Below, piece after piece: positions 34,335 through 43,791 of a stretch of DNA of 44,872 nt (positions are counted from its first letter, which is position 1; every line of letters starts with the position of its first letter). Where the stretch lies: the NCBI GenBank assembly GCA_021776435.1, contig JAJFFW010000088.1:1-44872 (forward strand), read 5' to 3'. The stretch comes from Parvularculaceae bacterium. Lineage in GTDB: Bacteria > Pseudomonadota > Alphaproteobacteria > Caulobacterales > Parvularculaceae. A program made the translations under genes and the position numbers. Under the pieces are notes generated by a model. That model was given only the letters and a program-made list of their open reading frames with translations. It ran no database searches and was not told the DNA's origin.

Positions 34335-34808
34335 ATGGAGAAAATACCGATGACGGCGGCAGGTTATGACCGCCTCGACGCCGAGATCAGACGGCTAAAA
34401 AATCAAGAACGCCCTGCGGTTATCCAAGCGATCTCTGAAGCGCGCGCTCATGGCGACCTATCCGAAAATGCGGAATATCATGCCGCAAAAGAGCGCCAGG
34501 GCTGGATCGAAGGCCAACTTATTGAATTAGAAGCGACTATTTCCCGTGCTGAGGTCATTGATTTCACCAAATTGACCGGAGACACAGTTAAATTCGGCGC
34601 AACCGTCACGCTCATCGACGAAGATACCGAAGAAGAGAAAGCGTGGCAGATTGTTGGCGATTATGAAGCGGATGTGAAATCTGGTAAAATTTCAGTCTCC
34701 TCACCGATCGCGCGCGCCTTGATTGGGAAGGCGGAAGGCGATTCGGTTGAGGTGGTAGCGCCCAGCGGCGCACGCGCTTATGAAATCACCAAGGTTTCAT
34801 TTCAGTGA
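34335..34808 (+). CDS. greA: Transcription elongation factor GreA
   Basis: Rescues backtracked RNA polymerase by stimulating transcript cleavage. It has 157 residues, the usual length. The N-terminal coiled coil carries the tip with the acidic [15 protein letters not shown] motif (two catalytic Asp/Glu residues), opened by [23 protein letters not shown]. The C-terminal FKBP-like domain has [23 protein letters not shown] and [22 protein letters not shown]. The start at 34335 is the first ATG giving the normal N-terminus; a longer in-frame start at 34254 lies next to the terminator and is rejected. Confidence 0.97.
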   Translation: MEKIPMTAAGYDRLDAEIRRLKNQERPAVIQAISEARAHGDLSENAEYHAAKERQGWIEGQLIELEATISRAEVIDFTKLTGDTVKFGATVTLIDEDTEEEKAWQIVGDYEADVKSGKISVSSPIARALIGKAEGDSVEVVAPSGARAYEITKVSFQ

Positions 34809-34876
34809 CGCCATCTTTTGCCGTTACATTTTAAAGCGCTGAGATCTTCTTCTCATACCGGACGGAACGCCTGGGG

Positions 34877-35419
34877 TTAATTCTCCTCCGGCGAGCCTGT
34901 TTCGATGCGCCTCGCCAGACGCTCGACCTGTTCGAGGATCACGCCATCCACCGGGGCGGCCCAGTTTTCAAGACCATCCACCACATGGCCGCCGATAGAG
35001 TAAACGACCGTTATCTCTGTGCCGTGGTCCACGACGCTAAGCCTCCACGTCATAGCGCCATCCACCGCGAGACCCTGCAATGGGCCAAGCGCCCCGCGAA
35101 GACGCAATAGCTCGCCCGGCTGCACCAGAACCACGGTTAAGTGTTGAACCGATCCGCCATCATGCAAGTTTTCACAAAAACAGCCACCCGCTTTTGGTTC
35201 AAGGTAAAAATTCCTGGCATCCCCAGAGTAAGAGTGATCCTTGCTCCACCAATGCTCCGGCTTGAGGAGTTCGTCATAGACTGCGGCAGGCGCCGCAGCG
35301 ACAAAATGGCTGATATTCACCTCGAAGCCATTCTGCTCCGCCCGGACCACCTCACCGGACGCAGAGTTAGAAACAAAGATAAGGATGGACACCAAACCAA
35401 AGATGGTGCGCATGATCAT
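34877..35419 (-). CDS. Exported SRPBCC-type protein
   Basis: A 180-residue protein with a signal peptide (MIMRTIFGLVSILIFVSNSASG) and an SRPBCC-like body: FVAAAPAAVYDELLKPEHWWSKDHSYSG, GGCFCENL, LLRLRGALGPLQGLAVDGAMTWRLS and TEITVVYSIGG. The ATG at 35419 is six bases after AAGGAGG, which is decisive; an in-frame ATG at 35437 precedes that site. Ligand and role are unknown. It is the only SRPBCC protein of this window with an export signal. Confidence 0.75.
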   Translation of the reverse strand: MIMRTIFGLVSILIFVSNSASGEVVRAEQNGFEVNISHFVAAAPAAVYDELLKPEHWWSKDHSYSGDARNFYLEPKAGGCFCENLHDGGSVQHLTVVLVQPGELLRLRGALGPLQGLAVDGAMTWRLSVVDHGTEITVVYSIGGHVVDGLENWAAPVDGVILEQVERLARRIETGSPEEN

Positions 35420-35624
35420 CTCAACCTCCTTTTCCATAGAACGTATTCGGGCCGCGAATAGCCGTCAATTTGCCCCACACAAATTGCTCAAACGTCAACC
35501 ATCTCGCACGCTTGCCCTTGCCTGCCCTTTCCTCTATAGACCGCCGCTCATTTAGGAATTCCATACCGCCTCACCGGGACCCGCCAAGTTCCAGAGTCGC
35601 GGCTCTTTTGCATGAGGCTCCGTT

Positions 35625-36296
35625 ATGGCTCAAGTCGATGTCTTTTACTGTGAAATTCGCGAAACCACTGGCACTGGCGGCGCACGCGCCACCCGCCGTG
35701 ATGGCTGGGTGCCCGGCATACTCTATGGCGGAGGCGAAGACCCCATAGCGATACGCCTGCGGAGCAAAGAAGTTTCGTTGGCCTATCATGCCGGTCGTAT
35801 GAAAACGCACCTCGCCAATATCAAAGTGCCCGGCCAGAAGAACCTACAGCCGGTCCTGTCGCGTGAAGTGCAAGTCGACCCGATCAAAGGGTTTCCAATT
35901 CATGTCGACATGATGCGTATCGACGACAAAACTCGCATTAATGTTGAAATTCCCGTACGCTTCACGAACGAGGAATCCTCACCGGGTCTCAAACGCGGCG
36001 GTGTCTTGAACATCGTTCGTCATGCTGTCGAAGTTTTCTCACCCGCCATGTCCATTCCGGAGTTTTTCGAAGCGGATGTATCTTTGCTCGACATTGGCGA
36101 CTCAATACATATTTCATCGATCGCTTTGCCTGAAGGTGTGACACCGACGATTACTGATCGCGATTTTACGATCGTTACGATTGCTGCGCCATCCGGCATG
36201 CAGAGTGAAGATGACGACGAAGTCGTTGACGGAGAAGCCGAGGCCGAGGCCGAGGCCGAAGCCGAAGCCGAAGCCAAAGAAGGCGAAAGCGAATAA
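35625..36296 (+). CDS. rplY: 50S ribosomal protein L25 (general stress protein Ctc type)
   Basis: Binds 5S rRNA in the large subunit. It has 223 residues, the long CTC form. The N-terminal L25 domain (FYCEIRETTGTGGARATRRDGWVPGILYGGGEDPIAI) is followed by the TL5-like C-terminal domain (IPVRFTNEESSPGLKRGGVLNIVRHAVEVFSP). The end is an acidic low-complexity (Glu-Ala) tail encoded by tandem six-base repeats at 36235-36275. GAGG lies eight bases before the ATG. It is followed by pth, a widely conserved pair. Confidence 0.96.
   Translation: MAQVDVFYCEIRETTGTGGARATRRDGWVPGILYGGGEDPIAIRLRSKEVSLAYHAGRMKTHLANIKVPGQKNLQPVLSREVQVDPIKGFPIHVDMMRIDDKTRINVEIPVRFTNEESSPGLKRGGVLNIVRHAVEVFSPAMSIPEFFEADVSLLDIGDSIHISSIALPEGVTPTITDRDFTIVTIAAPSGMQSEDDDEVVDGEAEAEAEAEAEAEAKEGESE
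36235..36275 (+). repeat. Six-base tandem repeat in the rplY tail
   Basis: About seven units of A(A/G)GCCG encode the (Glu-Ala) tail of L25. Units fall into AAGCCG and AGGCCG types, so the array is not perfect, but it could still change length by slippage without shifting the frame. Confidence 0.8.
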
Positions 36297-36329
36297 GCGC
36301 TTTCTTCGCTCTCGCCTCACGGAGCGCGC

Positions 36330-37052
36330 ATGTTATTGCTGGTGGGCCTTGGCAATCCGGGTGGCAAATATGTGCGCCACCGCCACAATGTGGGCTTCAT
36401 GGCTGTGGATGCGATCGCAGATGCGTGCCGTTTCGGATCAGCTCGCTCTAAGTTTCAAGGAGAGATCCGCGAAGGATTTCTCGACGGTCCTGACGGGCGT
36501 GCCAGAGCGCTTATTTTAAAACCGCTCACCTTCATGAACGAATCCGGTCGTGCGGTGGGCGAAGCCGCGCGATTTTACAAGATCGCACCGGCGGACGTCA
36601 TTGTTTTCCACGACGAGCTCGACCTTGCCCCAGGGAAACTCCGTATAAAAACTGGCGGAGGCAACGCTGGCCATAATGGCCTCAGATCGATTGAGGCTCA
36701 TCTGGGGAATGGATTCAAGCGTGTACGTATCGGTATCGGACACCCGGGTGATAAGTCGAAAGTCACGAGCCATGTACTCAGTGATTTTTCGAAAGCCGAC
36801 GAAACTTGGTTACAGCCTTTCCTCAAGGCTGTCGGGGCCGCCGCATCCTCATTGGTGAATGACGAAGCCCGCTTTGTCAGCGATGTTGCACAGCGATTGC
36901 AGCCCCCCAAGAAGGAGGCGCCGCTATCCGGAAGCAAGGAATCCTCGACATCAGCAAAACAACCCGACACCAAAGAGCCATCGGCGAATGAGGCGCGGCC
37001 GCGCGGCCCGCTAGCAGAAGCCCTCCATAGACTATTAGGCAACCGCGATTAA
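36330..37052 (+). CDS. pth: Peptidyl-tRNA hydrolase
   Basis: Frees tRNA from peptidyl-tRNA that has dropped off the ribosome. It has 240 residues. VGLGNPGGKYVRHRHNVGFMAVD holds the catalytic His, KPLTFMNESG contacts the substrate, HDELDLAPGKLRIKTGGGNAGHNGLRSI gives the catalytic Asp and Asn, and RVRIGIGHPG follows. A 45-residue disordered tail rich in Pro, Ser, Lys and Glu (from about residue 193) goes beyond the E. coli enzyme, as is common in alphaproteobacteria. GGAG lies five bases before the start; it is 33 bases after rplY. Confidence 0.97.
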   Translation: MLLLVGLGNPGGKYVRHRHNVGFMAVDAIADACRFGSARSKFQGEIREGFLDGPDGRARALILKPLTFMNESGRAVGEAARFYKIAPADVIVFHDELDLAPGKLRIKTGGGNAGHNGLRSIEAHLGNGFKRVRIGIGHPGDKSKVTSHVLSDFSKADETWLQPFLKAVGAAASSLVNDEARFVSDVAQRLQPPKKEAPLSGSKESSTSAKQPDTKEPSANEARPRGPLAEALHRLLGNRD

Positions 37053-37153
37053 GCCGAGACCCTAAGCTATTGTCATACGAACGGAACACTACCAAAATTC
37101 TCGAATCAGAGTGAGAACGCTCATATCAACGCAAACTGAGGGACCGATCACTC

Positions 37154-38434
37154 ATGGAAGCGCTCGAACATCTCGCTCTGATTTGGTGTGGCGTTTTCGT
37201 CGCGGTCTATCTAGCGAATAAGACAAGACTGACGCCGGTATTATTCTATCTCGCCATTGGCGCGGCCTATGTGAATGTGGGCGTACTGCCCTTGGAGAGC
37301 AACGAATTCATCCGTGGCTTTGCCGAAGTCGGCATCATCCTCATCATGTTTGCGATCGGCTTTGAGGAGAAAACCTCAGCCTTCATTTCAAGTGTAAAAC
37401 GGAGTTGGGGCATCGCTTTTTTCGGCGCCATTGCTCCATTTTGTGCGGCGTTCTCAATCGTTAAAGTGTTTTGGGGCGATACGGATGCCGCATTAATGGC
37501 GGGTCTTGCGATGAGTGCAACGACAGTTTCGCTAACCATGGTCTCACTGAAAAGCGAAGGTCTTCAGAAATCACGCGCGGCGACATGCATCATAACGTCT
37601 GCCGTACTCGACACTATCGCATCTCTCGCGCTGATTGCAATTTTAGCCCCGATCGCCGCCGGCGAGGCTTCGCTTTCCTTCGCCGCAGTTGCATGGATCG
37701 TCGCAAAGGCAGGCGCATTTTTCGCCGTCATCATTTTTCTGGGTCTTTGGGTGTTGCCGCATGAGCTGCCAGACATTTCACGCCACTTCAAGTTTCTCAA
37801 AAACTGGGGTGTGCGCGATTTTTTTGTTTTCGATCACGGCAAGCACGCCGTATTGGCAGCCCTGACACTAGCCCTTTTGGTTGGCCTGTTGGCGCATGCA
37901 TTTGGTTTTCACCCCGCAGTTGGCGCCTATATGGCTGGCCTCATACTCAAAGAAGAATATTTCAACCTCATCCCGGACCAGACGGCGGTTAGTTTCGAAA
38001 GAGTCAAAAGCGTTATCGACAATGTGGCGTTCTCCTGGATCGGACCTGTTTTTTTCGTAGAGCTTGGAACTAAAATCGTCTTCAACTGGGACCTTATGGT
38101 CGCGGTCATTCCGCAGGCGGTTATTCTGATCGTTGCAATGTTCCTTGCCCAGACCCTGTCCGCCTCATTAGCCGCGCGTTATACTGGCGCCTTCGCCTGG
38201 CATGAGAGCGTTATGATCGGTTTCGGAATGCTGGGGCGCGCCGAACTTGCTTTCGTGGTTCTCGACATCGCATTCGTGCAGGAAAAGATTATTTCTGAAG
38301 AAATTTTCTATACGCTTATGTTAACAGCATTCTGGCTGAACGTCGCTGTTCCCATCACGATCGCATGGTGGAAACCTTATTACGCAGGCGAGAAATCCAT
38401 GGGCTTCCTCGCCCGCCCTAAAGAGTTGCGATAG
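37154..38434 (+). CDS. CPA2-family cation:proton antiporter
   Basis: A 426-residue polytopic membrane protein (about 12 helices) related to Na+/H+ and Kef-type exchangers. TPVLFYLAIGAAYVNVGVLPL and FAEVGIILIMFAIGFEEK form the first helices, and LAMSATTVSLTMVSLKSEGLQKSRAATCIITSAVLDTIASLAL is the core ion-site helix. There a single Asp stands in VLD, where electrogenic members have two acidic residues. No RCK/TrkA domain is attached, so it is not a complete Kef channel. GAGGGA precedes the ATG. Ion choice (Na+ or K+) cannot be read from sequence. Confidence 0.85.
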   Translation: MEALEHLALIWCGVFVAVYLANKTRLTPVLFYLAIGAAYVNVGVLPLESNEFIRGFAEVGIILIMFAIGFEEKTSAFISSVKRSWGIAFFGAIAPFCAAFSIVKVFWGDTDAALMAGLAMSATTVSLTMVSLKSEGLQKSRAATCIITSAVLDTIASLALIAILAPIAAGEASLSFAAVAWIVAKAGAFFAVIIFLGLWVLPHELPDISRHFKFLKNWGVRDFFVFDHGKHAVLAALTLALLVGLLAHAFGFHPAVGAYMAGLILKEEYFNLIPDQTAVSFERVKSVIDNVAFSWIGPVFFVELGTKIVFNWDLMVAVIPQAVILIVAMFLAQTLSASLAARYTGAFAWHESVMIGFGMLGRAELAFVVLDIAFVQEKIISEEIFYTLMLTAFWLNVAVPITIAWWKPYYAGEKSMGFLARPKELR

Positions 38435-38535
38435 GCGCGTTTTAAAAACGTTGACACCACCCCAGTTTACCCCTGCTCCTTTCTGCGCTAGGCCCTGCGC
38501 TCGCTGAGACTGGCAGCGTCAACAGGAAGATTGTT

Positions 38536-39633
38536 ATGGGTTTCAAATGCGGGATTGTCGGGCTTCCAAACGTTGGTAAATCGACCCTTTTTAATGCGCT
38601 AACCAAAACTGCGGCAGCGCAGGCGGAAAACTATCCGTTTTGTACAATTGAACCCAATGTTGGTGATGTCGCAATGCCGGAGCCACGGCTTGACCAACTT
38701 ACGGAAATTTCTAAATCAAAAGAGATAATCCCGACCCGCATGCAATTTGTCGATATCGCCGGCCTGGTGAAAGGCGCATCGAAAGGGGAAGGACTCGGTA
38801 ACCAGTTTCTCGCCAATATCCGTGAGGTGGACGCCATTGTTTATGTCTTACGATGTTTCGACGATGATGATGTCACACATGTATCTGGCAGGATTGACCC
38901 GATTTCAGACTTTGAGGTCGTCGAGACCGAACTGATGCTCGCAGACCTCGAGAGTCTCGAGAAACGCCGCGCCAATCAGGAAAAAAAAGCCAAAGGTCAA
39001 GATAAAGAAGCGAAAGCCTCGCTCGTGCTTATCGACAAGGCGCTCGACCTATTACGCAATGGCAACCCTGCGCGAACTGCGGAAATATCTTTGGAAGAAG
39101 AAAAGGCCTGGAAGAGTCTGCAACTCCTGACGACGAAACCGGTTCTTTTTGTCGCCAATGTGGATGAAGGCTCTGCAGGCTCAGGCAATTCTTACTCCGA
39201 AGGGGTTGAAGAACGCGCGAAGAAAGAGGGCGCTGGAACAATTGTCATTTCAGCTAAAATTGAAGCCGAACTGGCGCAATTGTCAGATGACGAACAAAAA
39301 GAGTATCTCGAAACGCTAGGCCTGAGGGAACCAGGTCTGACCCGCCTGATCCGGGCTGGTTACGACCTGCTCGGGCTGCAAACGTTTTTCACAGTCGGCC
39401 CTAAGGAAGCACGTGCTTGGACCGTCAGAAAAGGCGCTACGGCGCCCCAGGCCGCCGGAGTCATTCACACTGATTTTGAACGCGGTTTCATACGGGCGGA
39501 GACCATATCATTTGCAGATTATATAACTCTGCGCGGCGAACAGGGCGCCAAGGAAGTTGGCAAAATGCGCCTTGAGGGTAAAGACTATATCGTTCAGGAC
39601 GGCGACGTGATGCACTTTCGCTTCAACGCCTGA
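38536..39633 (+). CDS. ychF: Ribosome-binding ATPase YchF (OBG-type)
   Basis: A 365-residue P-loop NTPase that prefers ATP and binds the 50S subunit. [14 protein letters not shown] is the P-loop, [23 protein letters not shown] the switch II DxxG, and the usual NKxD is varied to NVDE (VANVDEG), as in YchF proteins. A coiled-coil insertion lies around residues 135-170. The C-terminal TGS domain ends [24 protein letters not shown] precedes the ATG; a TTGACA at 38451-38456 may be its -35 element, with no good -10 visible. Confidence 0.97.
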   Translation: MGFKCGIVGLPNVGKSTLFNALTKTAAAQAENYPFCTIEPNVGDVAMPEPRLDQLTEISKSKEIIPTRMQFVDIAGLVKGASKGEGLGNQFLANIREVDAIVYVLRCFDDDDVTHVSGRIDPISDFEVVETELMLADLESLEKRRANQEKKAKGQDKEAKASLVLIDKALDLLRNGNPARTAEISLEEEKAWKSLQLLTTKPVLFVANVDEGSAGSGNSYSEGVEERAKKEGAGTIVISAKIEAELAQLSDDEQKEYLETLGLREPGLTRLIRAGYDLLGLQTFFTVGPKEARAWTVRKGATAPQAAGVIHTDFERGFIRAETISFADYITLRGEQGAKEVGKMRLEGKDYIVQDGDVMHFRFNA

Positions 39634-39880
39634 CACGGGTCTTTCGACCGCCAGCCTTAACGTTCAAAACGCGTATTTTGAGCCTTTCGTAGCTGACCAC
39701 AAATTAACTTATCCCCGCCTTCACAGGGTCGGGTATCATCGCAGCCGCACAAGAGTGCCGCTCTTTGAATCTGTGAATTTTTCGCCTCAACCATAATGGA
39801 TGCAGTTGCAACTGTTTTGGCCCTAAGACCCGCCAACATTTTTACTAAAGATTAGAGTCTACAACCTTAGGTTGCTTAGT

Positions 39881-40615
39881 ATGGTTTATACTTGCATAAA
39901 TTGTCCCTTAGAGGTTGAAGCGATCAAAAACCCAACAAGAGTTAGGTTTTCGATCAATGGCGGCCCAGAACATGTGAGCAAAAACTTTTATTTTAACGAT
40001 AAAAGCCTCACCGTCCGCAGCACCATTCGGGTTGAGAGAGGCGACAAAATTACGACACGCATTGAGTACAGTTCGTCTTTCAGCGGCGTTGTTGAAGACT
40101 CTTTTGATGACCGATTTATCGTTCCGCTAAATCCAGCGCCGTCCAAATCAGCGGTCGTTTCTTCAAAGAAAGGATCAGCAGAATACGCCGGGCTGTTTCC
40201 GCCTGGTCGAACGAGCAAAAACAGTAGGACAACCAGCTTTGTCTTCCCACTCGATGGCGAGACGCCGTCTTGGGCGCGTCTCTCCTCAATTCATTCTAAG
40301 CGGGGGGGTGGCGAACGCCATCGGCTATCGATTATGACGATTGCCGCCATGGACATCGACGCGATCCGCAGCGTGTGGCTAAGCATAGATGAAATGCGTT
40401 GGGTCGCTCGTGTAGCAAGTGCTGGAAAGAAAACGGAGAAGACAATGCTTGTCATCCTATTAAATGGCTGGCAACTTCACATGGCGGCGATTTATGGTCT
40501 ATCCATTTCCATTCTTTTCAATGGGCAAGAAGAATGGGCTGTCAACGGACCCGCTGCACCGTTTCTCAAGCATCTCGACATTTTCGCACCGGAAATTGAA
40601 TTTCTTAGCGCTTAA
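39881..40615 (+). CDS. Hypothetical protein
   Basis: A 244-residue protein starting at ATG 39881 (MVYTCINCPLEVEAIKNPTRVRFS). I recognise no domain. An N-terminal CINC pair, a beta-rich first half (residues about 1-85), a low-complexity Ser/Lys linker (about 90-140) and a C-terminal half with a hydrophobic helix (MLVILLNGWQLHMAAIYGLSISILF) are visible. It has no signal peptide. The end overlaps the end of mtnP by 11 bases, tail to tail. No good ribosome binding site was seen, but the length and codon use support a real gene, perhaps lineage-specific. Confidence 0.55.
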   Translation: MVYTCINCPLEVEAIKNPTRVRFSINGGPEHVSKNFYFNDKSLTVRSTIRVERGDKITTRIEYSSSFSGVVEDSFDDRFIVPLNPAPSKSAVVSSKKGSAEYAGLFPPGRTSKNSRTTSFVFPLDGETPSWARLSSIHSKRGGGERHRLSIMTIAAMDIDAIRSVWLSIDEMRWVARVASAGKKTEKTMLVILLNGWQLHMAAIYGLSISILFNGQEEWAVNGPAAPFLKHLDIFAPEIEFLSA

Positions 40616-41480
40616 GAATTCTTCCGGCGATGTTGGAAAGTTTCCTGCACATCTCCGCATCACGGGCGTCTGGCGAAGTCATTACAGCAATATCGAGCAC
40701 AGTCTCCACACCGAGTGGAGACGGCGTACGTTCAGGCCCGAGCTGTACGGCCACCTCAGCGATGAGCTGACGCGCCAAATTTGTATTTGATTGCATCGTC
40801 TCGAGAACATCGGCGACTTCAACCGCTTTTTTCTCTTCCCTCCAGCAATCATAGTCAGTGACCATGGCGATTGAAGCGTATGGGAGCTCAGCCTCGCGAG
40901 CGAGCTTGGCTTCCGGCATGTTTGTCATACCGATCACGTCGCATCCCCAGCTGCGATAGAGTGTCGACTCAGCAAGGGATGAAAATTGAGGACCGTCGAT
41001 GCAAACATAGGTTCCCCCGCACCGATAGGGAATGTTGAGCGCCTTACACCCATTTTCAATTTCGACAACGAGTCCGGGGCAGACAGGCTGCGCCATCGAC
41101 ACGTGCGCCACAAATCCGGGGCCGAAGAAAGACTTCTCTCGATTTGTCGTCCGGTCAAGGAACTGATCAACAATGACGAACGTTCCCGGCGCCAGTTCCT
41201 CTCGAAACGATCCGCAAGCGGAAAGAGAAATCACATCCGTTACACCAACTTGTTTGAACGCATCGATATTCGCCCGATAATTGATCGCGTCAGGCGGGAT
41301 ACGGTGCCCTGCCCCATGGCGCGATAGAAACACAACATCGACGCCTCCGATCTGACCTTTGACGAGAGCGTCTGACGGCGCCCCCCACGGGGTATCGACG
41401 CTAAAACGCTCAGCACGATCCAACCCGTCGATCGCGTAAACTCCCGATCCGCCAATTATACCGAGCACTCGACGTGTCAT
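40605..41480 (-). CDS. mtnP: S-methyl-5'-thioadenosine phosphorylase
   Basis: Splits methylthioadenosine to adenine and methylthioribose-1-phosphate in methionine and purine salvage. It has 291 residues. LGIIGGSGVYAIDGL, SRHGAGHRIPPDAINYRANI, SACGSFREELAPGTFVIVDQFLDRT, YVCIDGPQFSSLAESTLYRSWGCDVIGMTNMPEAKLAREAELPYASIAMVTDYDCW follow the PNP/MTAP pattern; the MTNMPEA motif marks methylthioadenosine choice. The ATG at 41480 has GGGAG six bases upstream; a longer in-frame start at 41510 is rejected. It is on the same strand as petABC but beyond their terminator. Confidence 0.95.
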   Translation of the reverse strand: MTRRVLGIIGGSGVYAIDGLDRAERFSVDTPWGAPSDALVKGQIGGVDVVFLSRHGAGHRIPPDAINYRANIDAFKQVGVTDVISLSACGSFREELAPGTFVIVDQFLDRTTNREKSFFGPGFVAHVSMAQPVCPGLVVEIENGCKALNIPYRCGGTYVCIDGPQFSSLAESTLYRSWGCDVIGMTNMPEAKLAREAELPYASIAMVTDYDCWREEKKAVEVADVLETMQSNTNLARQLIAEVAVQLGPERTPSPLGVETVLDIAVMTSPDARDAEMCRKLSNIAGRILKR

Positions 41481-41514
41481 GATGATCTCCCGAACTATTG
41501 GCTTTAACAACTAA

Positions 41515-41546
41515 CAAAAAAAGCCGCGGACGAAAACATCCGCGGC
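41515..41546 (-). terminator. Intrinsic terminator after petC
   Basis: Arms GCCGCGGA (41523-41530) and TCCGCGGC (41539-41546) pair perfectly over 8 bp with an 8-base loop. On the minus strand the stem is followed by a run of seven T (41515-41522 read as A on the plus strand). It ends the petABC transcript 27 bases after petC. Confidence 0.85.
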
Positions 41547-41573
41547 CAGCACTTTTATGCGAGTACGATTATC

Positions 41574-42494
41574 TTAGTGGTCGGCTTTGGACCAGATTTC
41601 TTTGTAAGACCAGTAAAGAATGCCAGTCAGAATCAGCAGATAGGCGAGCGACATGATGCCAAGCTTCTTACGGGCTTCCATCTTCGGCTCAGACGCCCAA
41701 GTCAGAAACTCCGAAACATCGCGCGCATATTGTTCTACAGTCTCAGGGGTGGCCTCATCGGCATAGTCGATTATGCCGTCGAAGAGCGGCGGCGCCATAG
41801 CCAACACCCCTCCGGGAGGGATTTCTACGCCATGAAGCGGGTGGCCCTCTTCATTGAGAAATTCCGGCTTCAAGAGTTGCGACATATCGCCAGTAAAATA
41901 AGGGTTATAATACTGCCCTGGTGCGACCGTTACCGTCGCCGGTTCGTCTTCAAATCCAGTAAGAAGGCTATAGATATAATCCGGACCGTGATGGCGCGCC
42001 TTAACGATCAATGACAAGTCAGGCGGAAAGGCGCCGTTATTCGCAAAGCGCGATTGTTCATCATTGGCAAATGGGTTCGGAAAGCGATCAGAGGGCAGAC
42101 CAGCGCGCATGAACATGTCGCCCGTATCATCCGGTCCATCCTCGACTTGATACTCACCTGCGATGGCTTTGACGATCGGGTTTTCGTTTGAATTCGAACA
42201 ATCAACTGATTCCGGCACGCCTGCAGGACATTCGGCAAGATAAAACGGGCCACCCTTTTGCCCGAGGTTTCGGAACGAGACCTGTTTCATCGAATGGCAG
42301 CTGGCGCAAATGGTTTTATAGACTTGGTAACCGCGTTGCAGCGCATCCTTGTCATAGGTTCCGAACGGGCCATCAAAATGCCAGTGATTGTGAATGGCCG
42401 GTGTCGTTTTTCCGCCAGCGGCGATCGCCGGAGCACTACTCGCAAAAACGAGTGCCGCAATAATCAGGGTACAGCGTATCTTCATTCGTTCCAT
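41574..42494 (-). CDS. petC: Cytochrome c1 of the bc1 complex
   Basis: Carries electrons from the Rieske protein to soluble cytochrome c. It has 306 residues with a signal peptide (ALVFASSAPAIAA). The heme site CASCH lies in YQVYKTICASCHSMKQVSFRNL, near residue 66. NEEQSRFANNGAFPPDLSLIVKARH-type sequence (here NDEQ) is the classic c1 stretch, and PGGVLAMAPPL carries the likely Met ligand. EQYARDVSEFLTWASEPKMEARKKLG precedes a single C-terminal membrane anchor. Full family length. Last gene of the petABC operon. Confidence 0.96.
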   Translation of the reverse strand: MERMKIRCTLIIAALVFASSAPAIAAGGKTTPAIHNHWHFDGPFGTYDKDALQRGYQVYKTICASCHSMKQVSFRNLGQKGGPFYLAECPAGVPESVDCSNSNENPIVKAIAGEYQVEDGPDDTGDMFMRAGLPSDRFPNPFANDEQSRFANNGAFPPDLSLIVKARHHGPDYIYSLLTGFEDEPATVTVAPGQYYNPYFTGDMSQLLKPEFLNEEGHPLHGVEIPPGGVLAMAPPLFDGIIDYADEATPETVEQYARDVSEFLTWASEPKMEARKKLGIMSLAYLLILTGILYWSYKEIWSKADH

Positions 42495-42504
42495 TGTCGC
42501 ACCC

Positions 42505-43779
42505 TTATTCCGACGCAGCGTTAGCGGAAGACAGATCCGGCTTTTTCAGCACGGATTCTGAAATTGACTTAGGCAAAGGCTTCGGTTTTTCCAGCAGTCC
42601 CAGAAGCGGAAGGATGATCAGGAAAAATGCGAAGTAATAGGCTGTCGCGATCTGCGCGAGGACCACATAGGTCCCCTCAGCGGGTTTACCACCGAGATAA
42701 CCAAGAGCGACACTGGCCACTACAAAAATCAAAAACCACAATTGCGAAACCGGACGATAGCGCATGGAGCGCACTTTCGACGTGTCGAGCCATGGCAAGA
42801 AAAACAACACGATGATCGAAGAGAACATCACGATAACGCCGCCAAGCTTCGACGAGATAAAGAAGAAGTCAAATGTGATGGCGCGCAACATGGCGTAAAA
42901 AGGCAGGAAATACCATTCCGGCACAATGTGCGCCGGCGTCGAAAGCGGATTCGCTTCCTTATAGTTGTCCGGGTGCCCAAGTGCGTCCGGATTGAAAAAG
43001 ACGAACGCCGCAAACAGCACCAGAAACGCAACGATCGCGAAGCCGTCTTTCACCGTGTAATATGGATGAAACGGTAATGTATCTTTCTTGGTCTTCACCT
43101 CAACGCCAGTTGGGTTGTTATTGCCCGGTATGTGCAGCGCCCAGATGTGAAGAATGACAACACCAAAAATCGCGAATGGCAGCAGGTAATGAAGGCTGTA
43201 AAACCGGTTCAAAGTCGGATTATCAACGGAGGGCCCACCCCAAAGCAGCTGCACGATAGAATCACCGATGACCGGCACCGCACTAAAAAGATTGGTGATT
43301 ACGGTGGCGCCCCAAAATGACATCTGCCCCCACGGAAGCACATACCCCATGAACGCCGTCGCCATCATCAAGACGAAAATAACCACGCCCAGAATCCACA
43401 GCATTTCACGAGGCTCTTTGTAAGAACCATAATAAAGCCCGCGAAACATATGAACGTAAACAGCGATGAAGAACATCGAAGCGCCGTTTGAATGCATATA
43501 GCGCATCAGCCAACCATAATTCACATCACGCATGATGTGCTCAACGCTGTCGAACGCCATCGTGACATGCGGTGTGTAATGCATGGCCAAGACAACGCCG
43601 GTGATGATCTGAATCACCAAAAAGATCGATAGAATGCCGCCAAACGTCCACCAGTAATTCAGGTTTTTCGGAGTCGGAAAATCGACAAAGCTATCATGGG
43701 CGAGCCTCACGAGCGGCAGACGCTTGTCGAGCCAACGCTCAACAAACGAACCGGGGCGGTAAGTGGATTCGTGACTCAT
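42505..43779 (-). CDS. petB: Cytochrome b of the bc1 complex
   Basis: The membrane core of complex III, with both quinone sites and two b hemes. It has 424 residues. [27 protein letters not shown] opens it; [30 protein letters not shown] and [20 protein letters not shown] hold the four heme His residues. [14 protein letters not shown] is the quinol-oxidation PEWY loop. Eight or so helices are visible. The acidic-free tail ([18 protein letters not shown]) is short. It is 10 bases from petC and 12 from petA, in the normal alphaproteobacterial order. Confidence 0.98.
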   Translation of the reverse strand: MSHESTYRPGSFVERWLDKRLPLVRLAHDSFVDFPTPKNLNYWWTFGGILSIFLVIQIITGVVLAMHYTPHVTMAFDSVEHIMRDVNYGWLMRYMHSNGASMFFIAVYVHMFRGLYYGSYKEPREMLWILGVVIFVLMMATAFMGYVLPWGQMSFWGATVITNLFSAVPVIGDSIVQLLWGGPSVDNPTLNRFYSLHYLLPFAIFGVVILHIWALHIPGNNNPTGVEVKTKKDTLPFHPYYTVKDGFAIVAFLVLFAAFVFFNPDALGHPDNYKEANPLSTPAHIVPEWYFLPFYAMLRAITFDFFFISSKLGGVIVMFSSIIVLFFLPWLDTSKVRSMRYRPVSQLWFLIFVVASVALGYLGGKPAEGTYVVLAQIATAYYFAFFLIILPLLGLLEKPKPLPKSISESVLKKPDLSSANAASE

Positions 43780-43791
43780 CGACGATGTCTC

